Positions 1 through 9,094 of a DNA stretch of 64,000 nucleotides are shown in pieces. Position 1 is the first letter of the stretch. Each line of letters starts with the position of its first letter. The stretch is taken from contig JAHCAU010000008.1 of NCBI GenBank assembly GCA_019634715.1, positions 124,001-188,000 of the forward strand. The letters are read 5' to 3'. Under the pieces are notes generated by a model. That model was not told the origin of the DNA. It did no database searches and saw nothing but the letters and a program-made list of their open reading frames with translations. The stretch is from Lysobacter sp. (GTDB lineage Bacteria > Pseudomonadota > Gammaproteobacteria > Xanthomonadales > Xanthomonadaceae). A program made the position numbers and the translations under genes.

Positions 1-1599
1 CGCAGCTACAACAGCGTCCTGCGCGGCTTCGTCGCCCGCGCCGACGACAAGGGCCTTGCGCGCCTGCTCGCCGATCCGCGCGTGGCCTATGTCCAGGAAG
101 ACGGCATGGTCTCGATCGCTGCGTCGCAGAGCAACGCGACCTGGGGCCTGGACCGCATCGACCAGCGCAACCTGCCGCTGAACCAGACCTACACCTACGA
201 CTCCACCGCGTCCACGGTGCATGCCTACATCATCGACACCGGCATCCTGCTCAACCACAGCCAGTTCTCGGGCCGCATCGGCAACGGCTACGACGCGATC
301 ACCAATGGCGGCAACGCCAACGACTGCAACGGCCATGGCACGCACGTTGCCGGCACCGTCGGCGGCAGCACCCACGGCGTGGCCAAGGCCGTGAAGCTGC
401 ACCCGTTGCGCGTGCTGGGCTGCGACGGCAGAGGCCCGAACTCCGGCGTCATCGCTGCGATGGACTGGGTCGCGCAGAACCACGTCAAGCCCGCCGTGGC
501 GAACCTGAGCCTCGGCGGCTCGGCCGACCAGGCCACCGACTCGGCGGTCACCCGCCTGCACAACGCAGGCGTCACCGTCGTGGTCGCGGCCGGCAACGAT
601 GGCCAGGATGCCTGCAATTACTCGCCAGCGCGTGCGCCGGTGGCCATCACGGTCGGTTCGACGAACAACCAGGACGGGCGCTCGATCTTCACCGTGGGTT
701 CGTCGAACTACGGTTCCTGCCTCGATCTGTTCGCGCCCGGCTCCAACATCACCTCTGCCTGGCACACCGGCAGCACCGCGACCAACACCATCAGCGGCAC
801 CTCGATGGCGGCGCCGCACGTGGCCGGCGTGGCCGCGCTCTACCTGGCCGGCAATCCCAGCGCCACGCCGACCCAGGTCCGCAACGCCATCGTCGACAAC
901 GCGACCTCCGGCAAGGTGACGGACGCCAGGTCCGGTTCGCCGAACAAGCTGCTGTACTCGATCTTCGGGGGTGGCGAGAACCCGCCGCCGCCGCCGGGCG
1001 ACACCTACAGCGTCTCGGGTACGGTCACCACCAGCGCGGGCGCCGGCATTTCCGGTGTCACGGTGAGCAACGGCACGGTGTCGGCCACGACCAACAGCAG
1101 CGGCGCCTACACGCTGACCGGCCTGGCCAATGCCACCTACACCCTGACGCCTTCGCTCAGCGGTTACACCTTCAGCCCGGCCAGCCGCAGCGTCACCGTG
1201 AACGGCGCCAACGTCACCGGCATCAACTTCACCGGCACGGCGAACGGCGGTGGCGACGGCCAGACCTACACCAACACCTTCGACTACTACATCTTCGACA
1301 ACTTCACCGTGCAGAGTCCGCTCATCGTGTCCGGCCGCAGCGGCAACGCGTCGGCGACCTCGCAGGTGAAGGTGAAGATCGCGCACACCGCCATCGGCCA
1401 GCTCAAGGTCGACCTGGTGGCGCAGGACGGTTCGGTCTACGTGCTGCACAACCGCACCGGGGGTGCCACGCAGAACCTCGACCAGACCTACACGGTCAAC
1501 CTGTCGAGCGAAGCGCTCAACGGCATGTGGATGCTGCGCGTGAACGACAACGCGTTCGGCCACACCGGCTACATCGACAGCTGGAGCATCACCTTCTGA
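1..1599 (+). CDS. S8 subtilisin-family serine protease, 5' end outside window
   Basis: The frame is open from base 1, so the signal peptide and most of the I9 propeptide lie upstream of the window; the visible part begins in the propeptide ([16 protein letters not shown]). The proteinase K-like catalytic domain shows Asp (IIDTG, codon 235), His (NGHGTHVAG, codon 334) and Ser (GTSMAAPH, codon 802). A proline stretch near 980 links to one carboxypeptidase-regulatory-like repeat (about 1006-1245) and a C-terminal P/Homo B domain ending in the shared YIDSWSITF. It is the most diverged of the subtilisins here and has a short insertion (FTVGSS) before the conserved [11 protein letters not shown]. 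It is inferred to be an extracellular endopeptidase exported by Sec and a type II system. The internal ATG at 82 is not a plausible start. Confidence 0.93.
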   Translation, partial: RSYNSVLRGFVARADDKGLARLLADPRVAYVQEDGMVSIAASQSNATWGLDRIDQRNLPLNQTYTYDSTASTVHAYIIDTGILLNHSQFSGRIGNGYDAITNGGNANDCNGHGTHVAGTVGGSTHGVAKAVKLHPLRVLGCDGRGPNSGVIAAMDWVAQNHVKPAVANLSLGGSADQATDSAVTRLHNAGVTVVVAAGNDGQDACNYSPARAPVAITVGSTNNQDGRSIFTVGSSNYGSCLDLFAPGSNITSAWHTGSTATNTISGTSMAAPHVAGVAALYLAGNPSATPTQVRNAIVDNATSGKVTDARSGSPNKLLYSIFGGGENPPPPPGDTYSVSGTVTTSAGAGISGVTVSNGTVSATTNSSGAYTLTGLANATYTLTPSLSGYTFSPASRSVTVNGANVTGINFTGTANGGGDGQTYTNTFDYYIFDNFTVQSPLIVSGRSGNASATSQVKVKIAHTAIGQLKVDLVAQDGSVYVLHNRTGGATQNLDQTYTVNLSSEALNGMWMLRVNDNAFGHTGYIDSWSITF

Positions 1600-1686
1600 T
1601 CGGAACGGGATCGGAAGTCCGTTCGCAGGTGCGATGCGCACGTGCGACAGCAAGCGCAACAGCAAGTGCAGTTCGCAACGCCCTCG

Positions 1687-1714
1687 GGCCGCGGGTCGAA
1701 AGACCCGCGGCCTT
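1687..1714 (+). terminator. Hairpin terminator after the first S8 gene
   Basis: A perfect 11-bp stem (1687-1697 with 1702-1712) and a GAAA tetraloop lie 88 nt past the stop codon. Only a short T run follows, so release may be inefficient or Rho-assisted. The regulator at 1808-4720 converges on it from the other strand. Confidence 0.6.
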
Positions 1715-1807
1715 CTGCCGTTGTCGTCTGTCGTCAGCTCTCCGGGCACGGCCCCAGTGGCGGAGTGTCGACGATGCGACTTGCGGCCAGGCCTGCGCGA
1801 GCCGCGC

Positions 1808-4720
1808 TCAGCGTTCCGTGCCCGCGTGCTGCGCGGGCAGGCGACCGTAGATCCAGTCGATGTAGATGCGTGACGGATCCAGCGGCGCCGAACCATCGCC
1901 GGTGGACGGGCCGCGCCCGTCATTGCCGATGATCGAGGCGAGCACGCGCAGATCGTTCAGCACGACGCGATCGTCGAGCGCCTCGGCACGCGCGCGCAGC
2001 GAGGCCATGCGTGCCCGCGCGGCGGGCAGGTCGCCATGGATCCGGGCATCGATGATGTCCAGCCGGTCCAGGCGCAGGTTCAGCAACCAGGCGTCGCGCG
2101 GCAGGCGTCCGCGCGCGCTCAGGCCCAGTGCGCGGCTGCGCGGCCAGTCGCCGCGGGCTGCGGCGACCTCGGCCAGCGATGTTTCGATGCCGGCGAGCAT
2201 CAGCAGGTAGCCGGCATCGCGCGTGGCATCGATCTCGCGCGCGAGCAGGCGCTCCGCGCGCTCGTAGTCGCCCACCGCCGCGATCGCGTAGCCGATGCCG
2301 CCGGCCAGGGCCCAACGCTCGACGCCGGAGGACAGCGTGGTGATGTCCTGCTCGATCCCGCGCAGTTTGATCCGCGCGCCATCGCTGTCGCCGTCGGCGA
2401 GATCGGCCTGCACGTCGAGCAGGCGCGCGGCGGCGCGCAGCGAGGGATGGCCGAGGTTGCGGCAGCGGTCGATCTGCGGCCGCGCGGCGACGGTGTCGAG
2501 CATCGCCAGCAGGATGTCGGCGCGCACGCAGGCGTAGTTGGCTTCGACGACCGTGGGCGGCTTCTGTTTCCCGGGCGTATCGCCATCGCGCAGGAGCGAC
2601 AGCGCCTCGCGGTGCCGGCCTTCGTGGAAGGTCATCGTGCCGTCGAGCAGCGGCACGAGGTAGCCGATCGCGCCGTCCATGCCGCCCGTGCGCAGGCGGC
2701 GGATCCGTGCGCGCGCGCTGGAGAAGTTCGCCATGAAGAAGTCCTCGCCCATCAGGTCGAGGTCGAGCAGGCGCTGGCTGTTGAGGTCGTCGGAACGGTT
2801 CACCGCGTCCTGGGCCTGGCGCAGGTAATCCCGGAATCGCCCGTGCTCGCCGGCGCGGTAGAAACGGTAGGCGGTGATGCGCAGGGCCTCGACCTCGAGC
2901 GCGACGTTGCGCATCCTGCGCGCCGATGCGATCAGCGGTTCCAATTGCGTCGACGGCTGCGCTTCGGGTTTCGCATCCAGGCGGATGTTGTCCGCGATGA
3001 AGCGCGCGTACAGCGCGTTCGGCGCATCGCCGCCGGCCTCGAAGGCGTCCGCCGCCAGTTCGTACAGCCCGGGCGCGGCGGTGCTGCCCGGCGTTGCCTG
3101 GTGCGCGCGCGCCACCATCATTCGCGCGGCGCCGCGCTCGCGATCGAATCCGCTGCCGGCTGCGGCCACCAGCGTCAGCGCGGCCTGCGCGTGCCATCGC
3201 GATGCCGCCGGGTCGCCGTTGAGCATGGTGGCTTCCGCTGCCGCGATCTCGCGCCGGATGCGCAGGTCGACCGGCAGCGCGCGCAGCGCCGATTCCGGAT
3301 GGCTGACGGACGCCAGCGCTTCCGCGGGCTGGCCCGTGCGCGTCAGCAACTGCGCGCGCGCGACCGCGTAGTCGATGCGTCCCGGCCATTCGCGCATCAG
3401 TGCGGTGTAGCGGGCGATGGCGTCGTTGCGACGCGCCGGATCGAGCAGCAGCACCTGCGCTTCGAACACGCGCCCGGCCTCGTCGGGCAGCGGCGTGGAT
3501 GCGCGCTGGGCCTCGGTGGCCCGTTCGATCGCCGTCGGGATGTCGCCGCGGCGCGCGAGCAGGCGTGCCTGCAGCCAGCGCAGAGGACCGAACGTCGGCG
3601 CGATGCCTGCGGCGGCATCGGCTTCGCGCTCGGCCGAGGCCCAGTCGCGGCGACGTGCGGCCTGGGTCCCGAGTGCGAAGCCTCGTGCCGCGCGGAGATC
3701 GCGGGGCAGGGCGGGCCAGGCGCTGTGGTCATGCGCGGGCAACAGGCGCGCCAGTACCTGCTGCGACAGATCCTCCGCCAGCGCGGTCGCCTGCGTCGCG
3801 CGGCCGCGCACCTCGATCATGCGCAGGTCCTCGCCCGGGAGGCCGGTGATGCGCGCCTGCAGCACGATCGCATCGGGCCGCTTCGGATCGAGGCTCGCGC
3901 GGACGCTGATCCGGCGCTCGTCGGGGTCCAGTCGCGCACGCGTGGCCTGGCCCGGCGGCATCAGCAGGGTTTCGGGCAGTAGTTCCAGCTTGTAGCCCAG
4001 CCAGGCATCGGCGAGCAGGGCCGTCCACAGCCCGTCCGGCGTGCGCGCATCGATCAGCGGCGGCTCGGCGGCCAGGTGGATGCGCAGCGGTGCGGTCGCC
4101 CGGCGTGCAGCCTCGGCTGCCGTCGCCGGCGAGGACGTGCCGCGCATGGCATCGCGCGGGATCACCGGCAGCAGCAGGGCGACGGCTGCCAGGAGGATCG
4201 TGGCCACGGTGGTGATCGCGCTCGAGGCGATGGCGGTCCGTGTCGCGCGCGGCCTGCGCGGTGCGGACCCGGCGTCTGCCGTCGTATCCGCGACGGTGGA
4301 TCGCGCGGCATCGACCTGCGCGCTGGCCTCGTCGTGCGGCACGGCGGCGCCGTCTTCGTCCTCCGTGCGCACCGGCGTCGGCGGTTCGAAGACATAGCCG
4401 GTCTTGGAGACGGTGCGGAACCACTGGCGCCGCTCCTCGCCGAAGGCCTTGCGCAGCATCCACACGCCCTGCGTGAGGTTCGCGTCCTCGACGATGACGC
4501 CCTGCCAGACCCGCTCGAACAGCGCATCGCGCGAGTGCACGGTCCCGGGATCGGCCAGGAACACCAGCAGCAGGTCGAAGACGCGCTGCGGCAGTTCCTG
4601 GCGGACGCCGTCGGGACGCTCGACCCGGCGATTGGGCAGGTCGATGCGCAGGTCGCCCACCACGAGGCGGGTCGCGTGTTCGGGCCAGGGCCAGGCGGTG
4701 GTTCTCGCGGTGGACGTCAT
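1808..4720 (-). CDS. CadC-like membrane regulator: OmpR-type winged helix plus TPR-rich sensor domain
   Basis: This 970-residue protein starts with an OmpR/PhoB-type winged-helix DNA-binding domain (about residues 20-115, including VWQGVIVEDANLTQ and SKTGYVFEPP). A low-complexity linker and one membrane segment (about 163-186) follow, then a long periplasmic part rich in Ala/Arg helical repeats that look like TPRs. This architecture is known from CadC/ToxR-type regulators, which bind DNA while anchored in the inner membrane. It is transcribed toward the S8 gene and stands alone. Its target is unknown; control of neighbouring exoenzyme genes is only inference. The ATG at 4720 is the natural start because the winged helix needs those N-terminal residues. 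Confidence 0.85.
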   Translation of the reverse strand: MTSTARTTAWPWPEHATRLVVGDLRIDLPNRRVERPDGVRQELPQRVFDLLLVFLADPGTVHSRDALFERVWQGVIVEDANLTQGVWMLRKAFGEERRQWFRTVSKTGYVFEPPTPVRTEDEDGAAVPHDEASAQVDAARSTVADTTADAGSAPRRPRATRTAIASSAITTVATILLAAVALLLPVIPRDAMRGTSSPATAAEAARRATAPLRIHLAAEPPLIDARTPDGLWTALLADAWLGYKLELLPETLLMPPGQATRARLDPDERRISVRASLDPKRPDAIVLQARITGLPGEDLRMIEVRGRATQATALAEDLSQQVLARLLPAHDHSAWPALPRDLRAARGFALGTQAARRRDWASAEREADAAAGIAPTFGPLRWLQARLLARRGDIPTAIERATEAQRASTPLPDEAGRVFEAQVLLLDPARRNDAIARYTALMREWPGRIDYAVARAQLLTRTGQPAEALASVSHPESALRALPVDLRIRREIAAAEATMLNGDPAASRWHAQAALTLVAAAGSGFDRERGAARMMVARAHQATPGSTAAPGLYELAADAFEAGGDAPNALYARFIADNIRLDAKPEAQPSTQLEPLIASARRMRNVALEVEALRITAYRFYRAGEHGRFRDYLRQAQDAVNRSDDLNSQRLLDLDLMGEDFFMANFSSARARIRRLRTGGMDGAIGYLVPLLDGTMTFHEGRHREALSLLRDGDTPGKQKPPTVVEANYACVRADILLAMLDTVAARPQIDRCRNLGHPSLRAAARLLDVQADLADGDSDGARIKLRGIEQDITTLSSGVERWALAGGIGYAIAAVGDYERAERLLAREIDATRDAGYLLMLAGIETSLAEVAAARGDWPRSRALGLSARGRLPRDAWLLNLRLDRLDIIDARIHGDLPAARARMASLRARAEALDDRVVLNDLRVLASIIGNDGRGPSTGDGSAPLDPSRIYIDWIYGRLPAQHAGTER

Positions 4721-5971
4721 CGGCGGTATCGGATCATGACTGCGGAATTCCTGGCGGCGGCATCCGGACGGGAGTCATCGAGCGACATCCCGCGCGAAGC
4801 CCGAGCGAAAATCTGTCGCGACGCTCCGGCGGCCGCCGGAGCATCGGCATGGAACGATGTCGATGTCCCCCTGTGCAGTCTGCCGACGATGCCGGCGACC
4901 ATGTTGCCGACAGCCGGCGACGCTCGGCGTCCGTATCGGGCGTATACGAATTTAGCGCATCGCGACGCGCATCGCGAGCCGCAGGCGTATGGAAACGCCA
5001 GCGCATGTTGTCTGCAGGTCGCGATGGCCGCGTGCGCCGTGCATCGTGCGCGACGGATGTCCGCAGTCCATGCGTCCGCTGCGATGGGCGATGCCGCGCG
5101 TCGATATCGCCTGCAACCACGGCATGCCGGTGCCTCATCCAGGGGCGGGCCATGCGTGCAGATTCGCCCGGGCAGGCCACGCGATGCCCGATCCGCTCGA
5201 TCCCGCCGGCCGATGGGGCGCCGCGACGACGCACGTCGGCCTGTCCACGGCGCCCGTGCCACGCGGGTCCGGGCAGCGCTGAGAAAAAAAAGACATCTCA
5301 AAACAGGTCGCGGCCGGGGGGCGGGCGGTCTGATGCGTCCACGGAACGCGAGGTCGGCATTCCAGTCCCGGCCGGACTGGGTTCGTGTCCCGGCGTTCGC
5401 CCGCGAGGCTGGTTGCGGTGCGAACGTCCTGCCCCGTCGCCTCCCCGGGGACGGGGCAGGGCCGCACCCTCCCTCGACGCGAAGTATTCAAGTCTTGCCC
5501 CGAGCTGTCATTGTGCCCCGGCCTTGCCGGGGCTCTTTTTTTGCATCGACAGGCCACCTCATTGCGCATCGCGATGTTGCGCTGCAGCAGAAATGGCGTT
5601 TCGCCGTCATGTCTTGCCGACGATGGATGAGACCGCGGGCACATTGTCGCGTCCATGTCCGCATTTTCTCGACGGGCTGTTCGTCCGGTCGCGACGACAC
5701 ATGCCTGCTATTGACCTGTCTTGTCCGTTCCGTTTACGTTCCGGAAGGCCGTGGCGTCGCTTCACGGACGCGGAACGGACCTACAACGAACACGGCGATC
5801 CCTCGCAACTCCCTGATGCCCGTCGGCCCACCGATGGGGCAGCGGGTATTCGCGTATCGATCGCCGGGATCCCGCCGGGGCATTGCATCGAGGCCAGGAG
5901 GCCACCGATGGCGGGGCGCGTGCGTGTCCTTGACGTCTTTGACATTACATTCCTCCGGGGCTTTCACATCG
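4721..5971. other. Long intergenic region with an orphan terminator and no convincing gene
   Basis: This 1.25-kb gap lies between the divergent regulator and the TonB receptor gene. The open frames in it have the Arg/Ala/Pro-rich composition of antisense or non-coding high-GC DNA and no recognisable domain. It contains an A8 run near 5283, a 10-11-bp hairpin at 5428-5460 and a strong intrinsic terminator at 5515-5542 with no gene in front. The regulator promoter must lie near 4721-4900 and the receptor promoter near 5700-5970. A weak sigma-70-like pair (TTGACC at 5711, TTTACG at 5733) is visible. Confidence 0.6.
5515..5542 (+). terminator. Strong intrinsic terminator without an upstream gene
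   Basis: A perfect 8-bp GC stem (5515-5522 with 5526-5533) and a 3-nt loop are followed by TC and seven T residues. It faces rightward, 430 nt before the TonB receptor start, so it either ends an unannotated small RNA or attenuates a leader. Confidence 0.8.
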
Positions 5972-8053
5972 ATGCGTTCCACTTACTGCGCACTCGCGGC
6001 GGTCGCCGTGCTGTCCCTTGCCATTGGCGAAGCGCTCGCCGCCGAGTCCGACCCTTGCCCCGAACGCAATGCGGGCTGCCTGGACACGATCCAGGTCACC
6101 GCGACCAAACGCCCTGAATCGACCCTCCACGTGCCCGCGGCCACGACCATCGTCGGCGGCGAACGCCTGCGCGAGACCGCGCCGCAGACGCCGATGGATG
6201 CACTCCACGGCGAGGTCGGCACCTTCGTGCAGCAGACCACGCCGGGGCAGGGCGTGGTCATCGTCCGCGGCCTGAAGGGCTCGGAAGTGCTGCATCTCGT
6301 CGACGGCTTCCGCCTCAACAACGCGATCTTCCGCAACGCGCCGAACCAGTACATCGCCCTCGTCGACGGCCAGAGCCTCGATCGCATCGAGGTGGTGCGC
6401 GGCCCGTCGAGCACGCTCTACGGCGGCGATGCGATGGGTGGCGTGGTGCAGATGCTCACCCCCGAGGTGCGCTTCGACGGCCAGGACTGGCAGTGGAGCG
6501 GTCGCCTGCGCGCGATCGCCGCCAGCGCCGACGATTCGCTGATCGGCCGCGCACGGATCGCCGGCGGCCGCGAAGGCATGGGCTTCTCGCTCGGCGTGAC
6601 CTCGCAGGAGGTCAACGACCTGCGCGCAGGCGATGGCCGCAAGCGGCCCTACACCGGCTTCACCCAGCGCAGTGCGGACTTCCGCGGGCAGTTCGACGTG
6701 GCCCCGGGACACGAACTGATGTTCGCGCTGCAGCATTCGCAACAGCCGCGCACGCCGCGCCACGATGCGCTGGTGCCGGGCTTCGGCCAGGTCAATCCGG
6801 AAAGCGCGACCTTCTTCTTCGAGCCGCAGGAACGCCGTTTCGCCCAACTGCGCTGGCGCATCGACAGCCCCAACGCGCTGTTCGACAGCGGCGAACTGCA
6901 CCTCGGTCGCCAGATCGTGGTCGACGACCGCCGCCTGCGCGATTTCGGCACCGTCAACGAGGACCGCGAACGCAACCGCGCGATCACCAGCGGTGTGTCC
7001 GGCCAGTTCGGCAGGGACGTCGGCGAACGACATCACGTGAGCTACGGCTTCGAGTTCTACCGCGACGAGGTCGAATCCTCGAAGACCCGCCGCAACATCA
7101 ATACCGGCGCGACCAGCGTCCGCGCGCCGCGCTTCCCCGACGGCGCACGCATGGACGGCTGGGCGATCTACGCCGCCGACGACTGGCGCATCGGCAGGTT
7201 CGATTTCAACTACGGCGCGCGCTACAGCCGCTACGACATCGAGGTGCCCGGCAGCGGCAGCGTGCCCGGCGTGTCGCTGTCGCCGGACGACCTCACCGGC
7301 AACCTCGGCATCGCCTACGTGCTGTCGGAGGACACGCGCCTGGTGATGAACATCGGTCGCGGCTTCCGCGCGCCGAACATCTTCGACCTCGGCGTGTTCG
7401 GGCCGCGCCCGGGCAACCGCTTCAGCTCGCCGAATCCGGACCTCGCGCCCGAGTACGTCACGTCCTTCGATGCCGGCGTGAAGTTCGGCGGGGAACGCCT
7501 CAGCGGCGAAGTCATCGCGTTCCGCATGAACTACCGCGACAAGATCACCGCCGTGCTCACCGGCAACAGCGTCGGCGGCGCGCTCGAGGTGCAGAACCGC
7601 AACGTCGCGCGCCTGCAGCTGTGGGGCGTGGAGGCCGGTGCGCGCTATCGCCTGCCGTCGCCGGACCTGGAACTGTACGCCACCGCCACCTGGACGCGCG
7701 GCGAGGAAGACATCGACACCGGCGGCACCATGCCGGCCGATCGCATCCCGCCGCTCTACGGCAAGGTCGGTGCGCGCTGGCAGGTCCGCGAATCGCTGGG
7801 CCTGGAAACCTACGTGCTCTACGCCAGCGAGCAGGACCGCCTGAGTTCGCGCGACCGGATCGATCCGCGCATCAATCCGAACGGCACCGGCGGCTGGGGG
7901 ACCGTGAACGCGCGCGTGTCGTGGAAGGCGAGCGACCGGCTGCAGTTGTCGCTGCGCGCCGAGAACCTGGGCGACAAGCATTACCGCGAGCACGGTTCCG
8001 GCCTCGACGAGCCCGGAAGGAACCTGATCATGACGGCGGATTACGCCTTCTGA
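5972..8053 (+). CDS. TonB-dependent outer-membrane receptor
   Basis: This 693-residue protein has a signal peptide (cleavage near ALA-AES, residue 23), a TonB-box-like DTIQVTA, a plug domain (IVRGLKGSEVLHLVDG and RIEVVRGPSSTLYGGDAMGG) and a 22-strand-type barrel ending in an aromatic Phe (MTADYAF). The FRAP and NPDLAPE motifs in the barrel occur in haem/haemoglobin- and siderophore-type receptors, but the ligand cannot be read from sequence. The ATG at 5972 begins the signal peptide; the frame is open further upstream but encodes nothing recognisable, and no good Shine-Dalgarno is seen. The DUF4097-like gene starts 62 nt downstream and is probably cotranscribed. Confidence 0.9.
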   Translation: MRSTYCALAAVAVLSLAIGEALAAESDPCPERNAGCLDTIQVTATKRPESTLHVPAATTIVGGERLRETAPQTPMDALHGEVGTFVQQTTPGQGVVIVRGLKGSEVLHLVDGFRLNNAIFRNAPNQYIALVDGQSLDRIEVVRGPSSTLYGGDAMGGVVQMLTPEVRFDGQDWQWSGRLRAIAASADDSLIGRARIAGGREGMGFSLGVTSQEVNDLRAGDGRKRPYTGFTQRSADFRGQFDVAPGHELMFALQHSQQPRTPRHDALVPGFGQVNPESATFFFEPQERRFAQLRWRIDSPNALFDSGELHLGRQIVVDDRRLRDFGTVNEDRERNRAITSGVSGQFGRDVGERHHVSYGFEFYRDEVESSKTRRNINTGATSVRAPRFPDGARMDGWAIYAADDWRIGRFDFNYGARYSRYDIEVPGSGSVPGVSLSPDDLTGNLGIAYVLSEDTRLVMNIGRGFRAPNIFDLGVFGPRPGNRFSSPNPDLAPEYVTSFDAGVKFGGERLSGEVIAFRMNYRDKITAVLTGNSVGGALEVQNRNVARLQLWGVEAGARYRLPSPDLELYATATWTRGEEDIDTGGTMPADRIPPLYGKVGARWQVRESLGLETYVLYASEQDRLSSRDRIDPRINPNGTGGWGTVNARVSWKASDRLQLSLRAENLGDKHYREHGSGLDEPGRNLIMTADYAF

Positions 8054-8115
8054 GGATCGAAGCACCCATCGGCGTTGCGCAAGCCCGAGTCCCACCGTTT
8101 CGAAAGGAGTCATCG

Positions 8116-8931
8116 ATGTCCCGATCTGTCTTCGTGTCGTTGCTGCTCGGCGCCGTGCTGGCGATGCCGCCGGTCGCGTCGATCGCACAGGAACCGGCGG
8201 TGCCGGACATGCCGGAGCCGCAGCGCGAAGACCTGAGTTTCAAGGTGCGTCCGGGCGTGGCGATCGACGTGCGCAATCCGTACGGCGACGTGAACGTGCG
8301 CTTCGGCGGTTACGTGCACGATTTCGACATGCACACCACGCTGCAGCAGCCGGCCGGCGCGGCGAGGATCGAGATGCGGCCTGCCGAACGCGATGGCCGT
8401 TTCGTGGTCGAGCCGCGCCTGCCGGACGGCGTCGTCCTCGCGGAAGGCCAGCGCCTGGACCTCGTGCTCTACGTGCCGCAGGATCATGCGCTGAGCGTGC
8501 GCACCGAGTTCGGCACCATCGACAGCCGCAACACGAAGAGCGCGATCCGCCTGTCCTCGAAGACGGGCAACATCTTCGTGCGCGGCAACGAAGGTCCGGT
8601 CGTGGCGGAGTCCGACGAGGGCAATGTCAGCGCCAACCTCACCAGCGCCGCGCCGCGCGGATCGCGGCAGCGTTTCGCCAGCCGTACCGGCCGGGTTTCG
8701 GTCGAAGTGATCGACAACATGGACGTCGAAGTGCTGCTGGCCAGCTCCACGCCGATCGCCACCGATTTTTCCCTGCAGGTCGAGCATCTCGACGGGCGGG
8801 AACCCAACAAGCGCGCCCGGGCCGTCGTCGGCCGTCCGGGCGAAGGCAAGGACAAGGCGGAAATGACCATCGAGAGCCTGGCGGGCGACATCCGCCTGTC
8901 GAGGCGCGCCGTCTTCGTCGATCCCGAATAA
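8116..8931 (+). CDS. Secreted DUF4097-like beta-rich protein of unknown function
   Basis: This 271-residue protein has a signal peptide (cleavage near residue 23). Its body is built of short repeating beta units (GDVNVRFGG, SSKTGNIFVRG, DEGNVSANL, SRTGRVSVEV, LAGDIRLSRR), resembling the repetitive beta-helical DUF4097/putative adhesin family. No catalytic motif is visible. An AAAGGAG Shine-Dalgarno at 8103-8109 sits 6 nt before the ATG. It follows the TonB receptor closely, suggesting an operon and perhaps a periplasmic role linked to the receptor; this is inference. Confidence 0.7.
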   Translation: MSRSVFVSLLLGAVLAMPPVASIAQEPAVPDMPEPQREDLSFKVRPGVAIDVRNPYGDVNVRFGGYVHDFDMHTTLQQPAGAARIEMRPAERDGRFVVEPRLPDGVVLAEGQRLDLVLYVPQDHALSVRTEFGTIDSRNTKSAIRLSSKTGNIFVRGNEGPVVAESDEGNVSANLTSAAPRGSRQRFASRTGRVSVEVIDNMDVEVLLASSTPIATDFSLQVEHLDGREPNKRARAVVGRPGEGKDKAEMTIESLAGDIRLSRRAVFVDPE

Positions 8932-9094
8932 ACGCCCACCGACGCGCCGGAGGCGACAGGAGGTCGCCGCAAAGGCGCGCGAGTGGACGGTTGCTGCAGA
9001 TGAACTGTCACATGATCCACTGTTCCAGGCGTTGCCCGTTGCATGGCCGTGGCAAGGTCGTGCTGCACACACACACGATATCGAGGACTCAGAC

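Noticed and set aside
5711..5738. TTGACC and TTTACG as the TonB receptor promoter
   Set aside because: Spacing is 16 nt but the -10 match is poor. It is recorded only as a weak possibility within the intergenic entry.
4076..5971. Open frame extending the TonB receptor 632 codons upstream
   Set aside because: The extension is Arg/Ala/Gly-rich, overlaps the regulator gene antisense and crosses an intrinsic terminator. The signal peptide at 5972 marks the true start.
4849..6117. 422-codon plus-strand frame across the terminator at 5515
   Set aside because: It has no domain or good start signal, runs into the receptor gene in another frame and would have to be read through a strong terminator.
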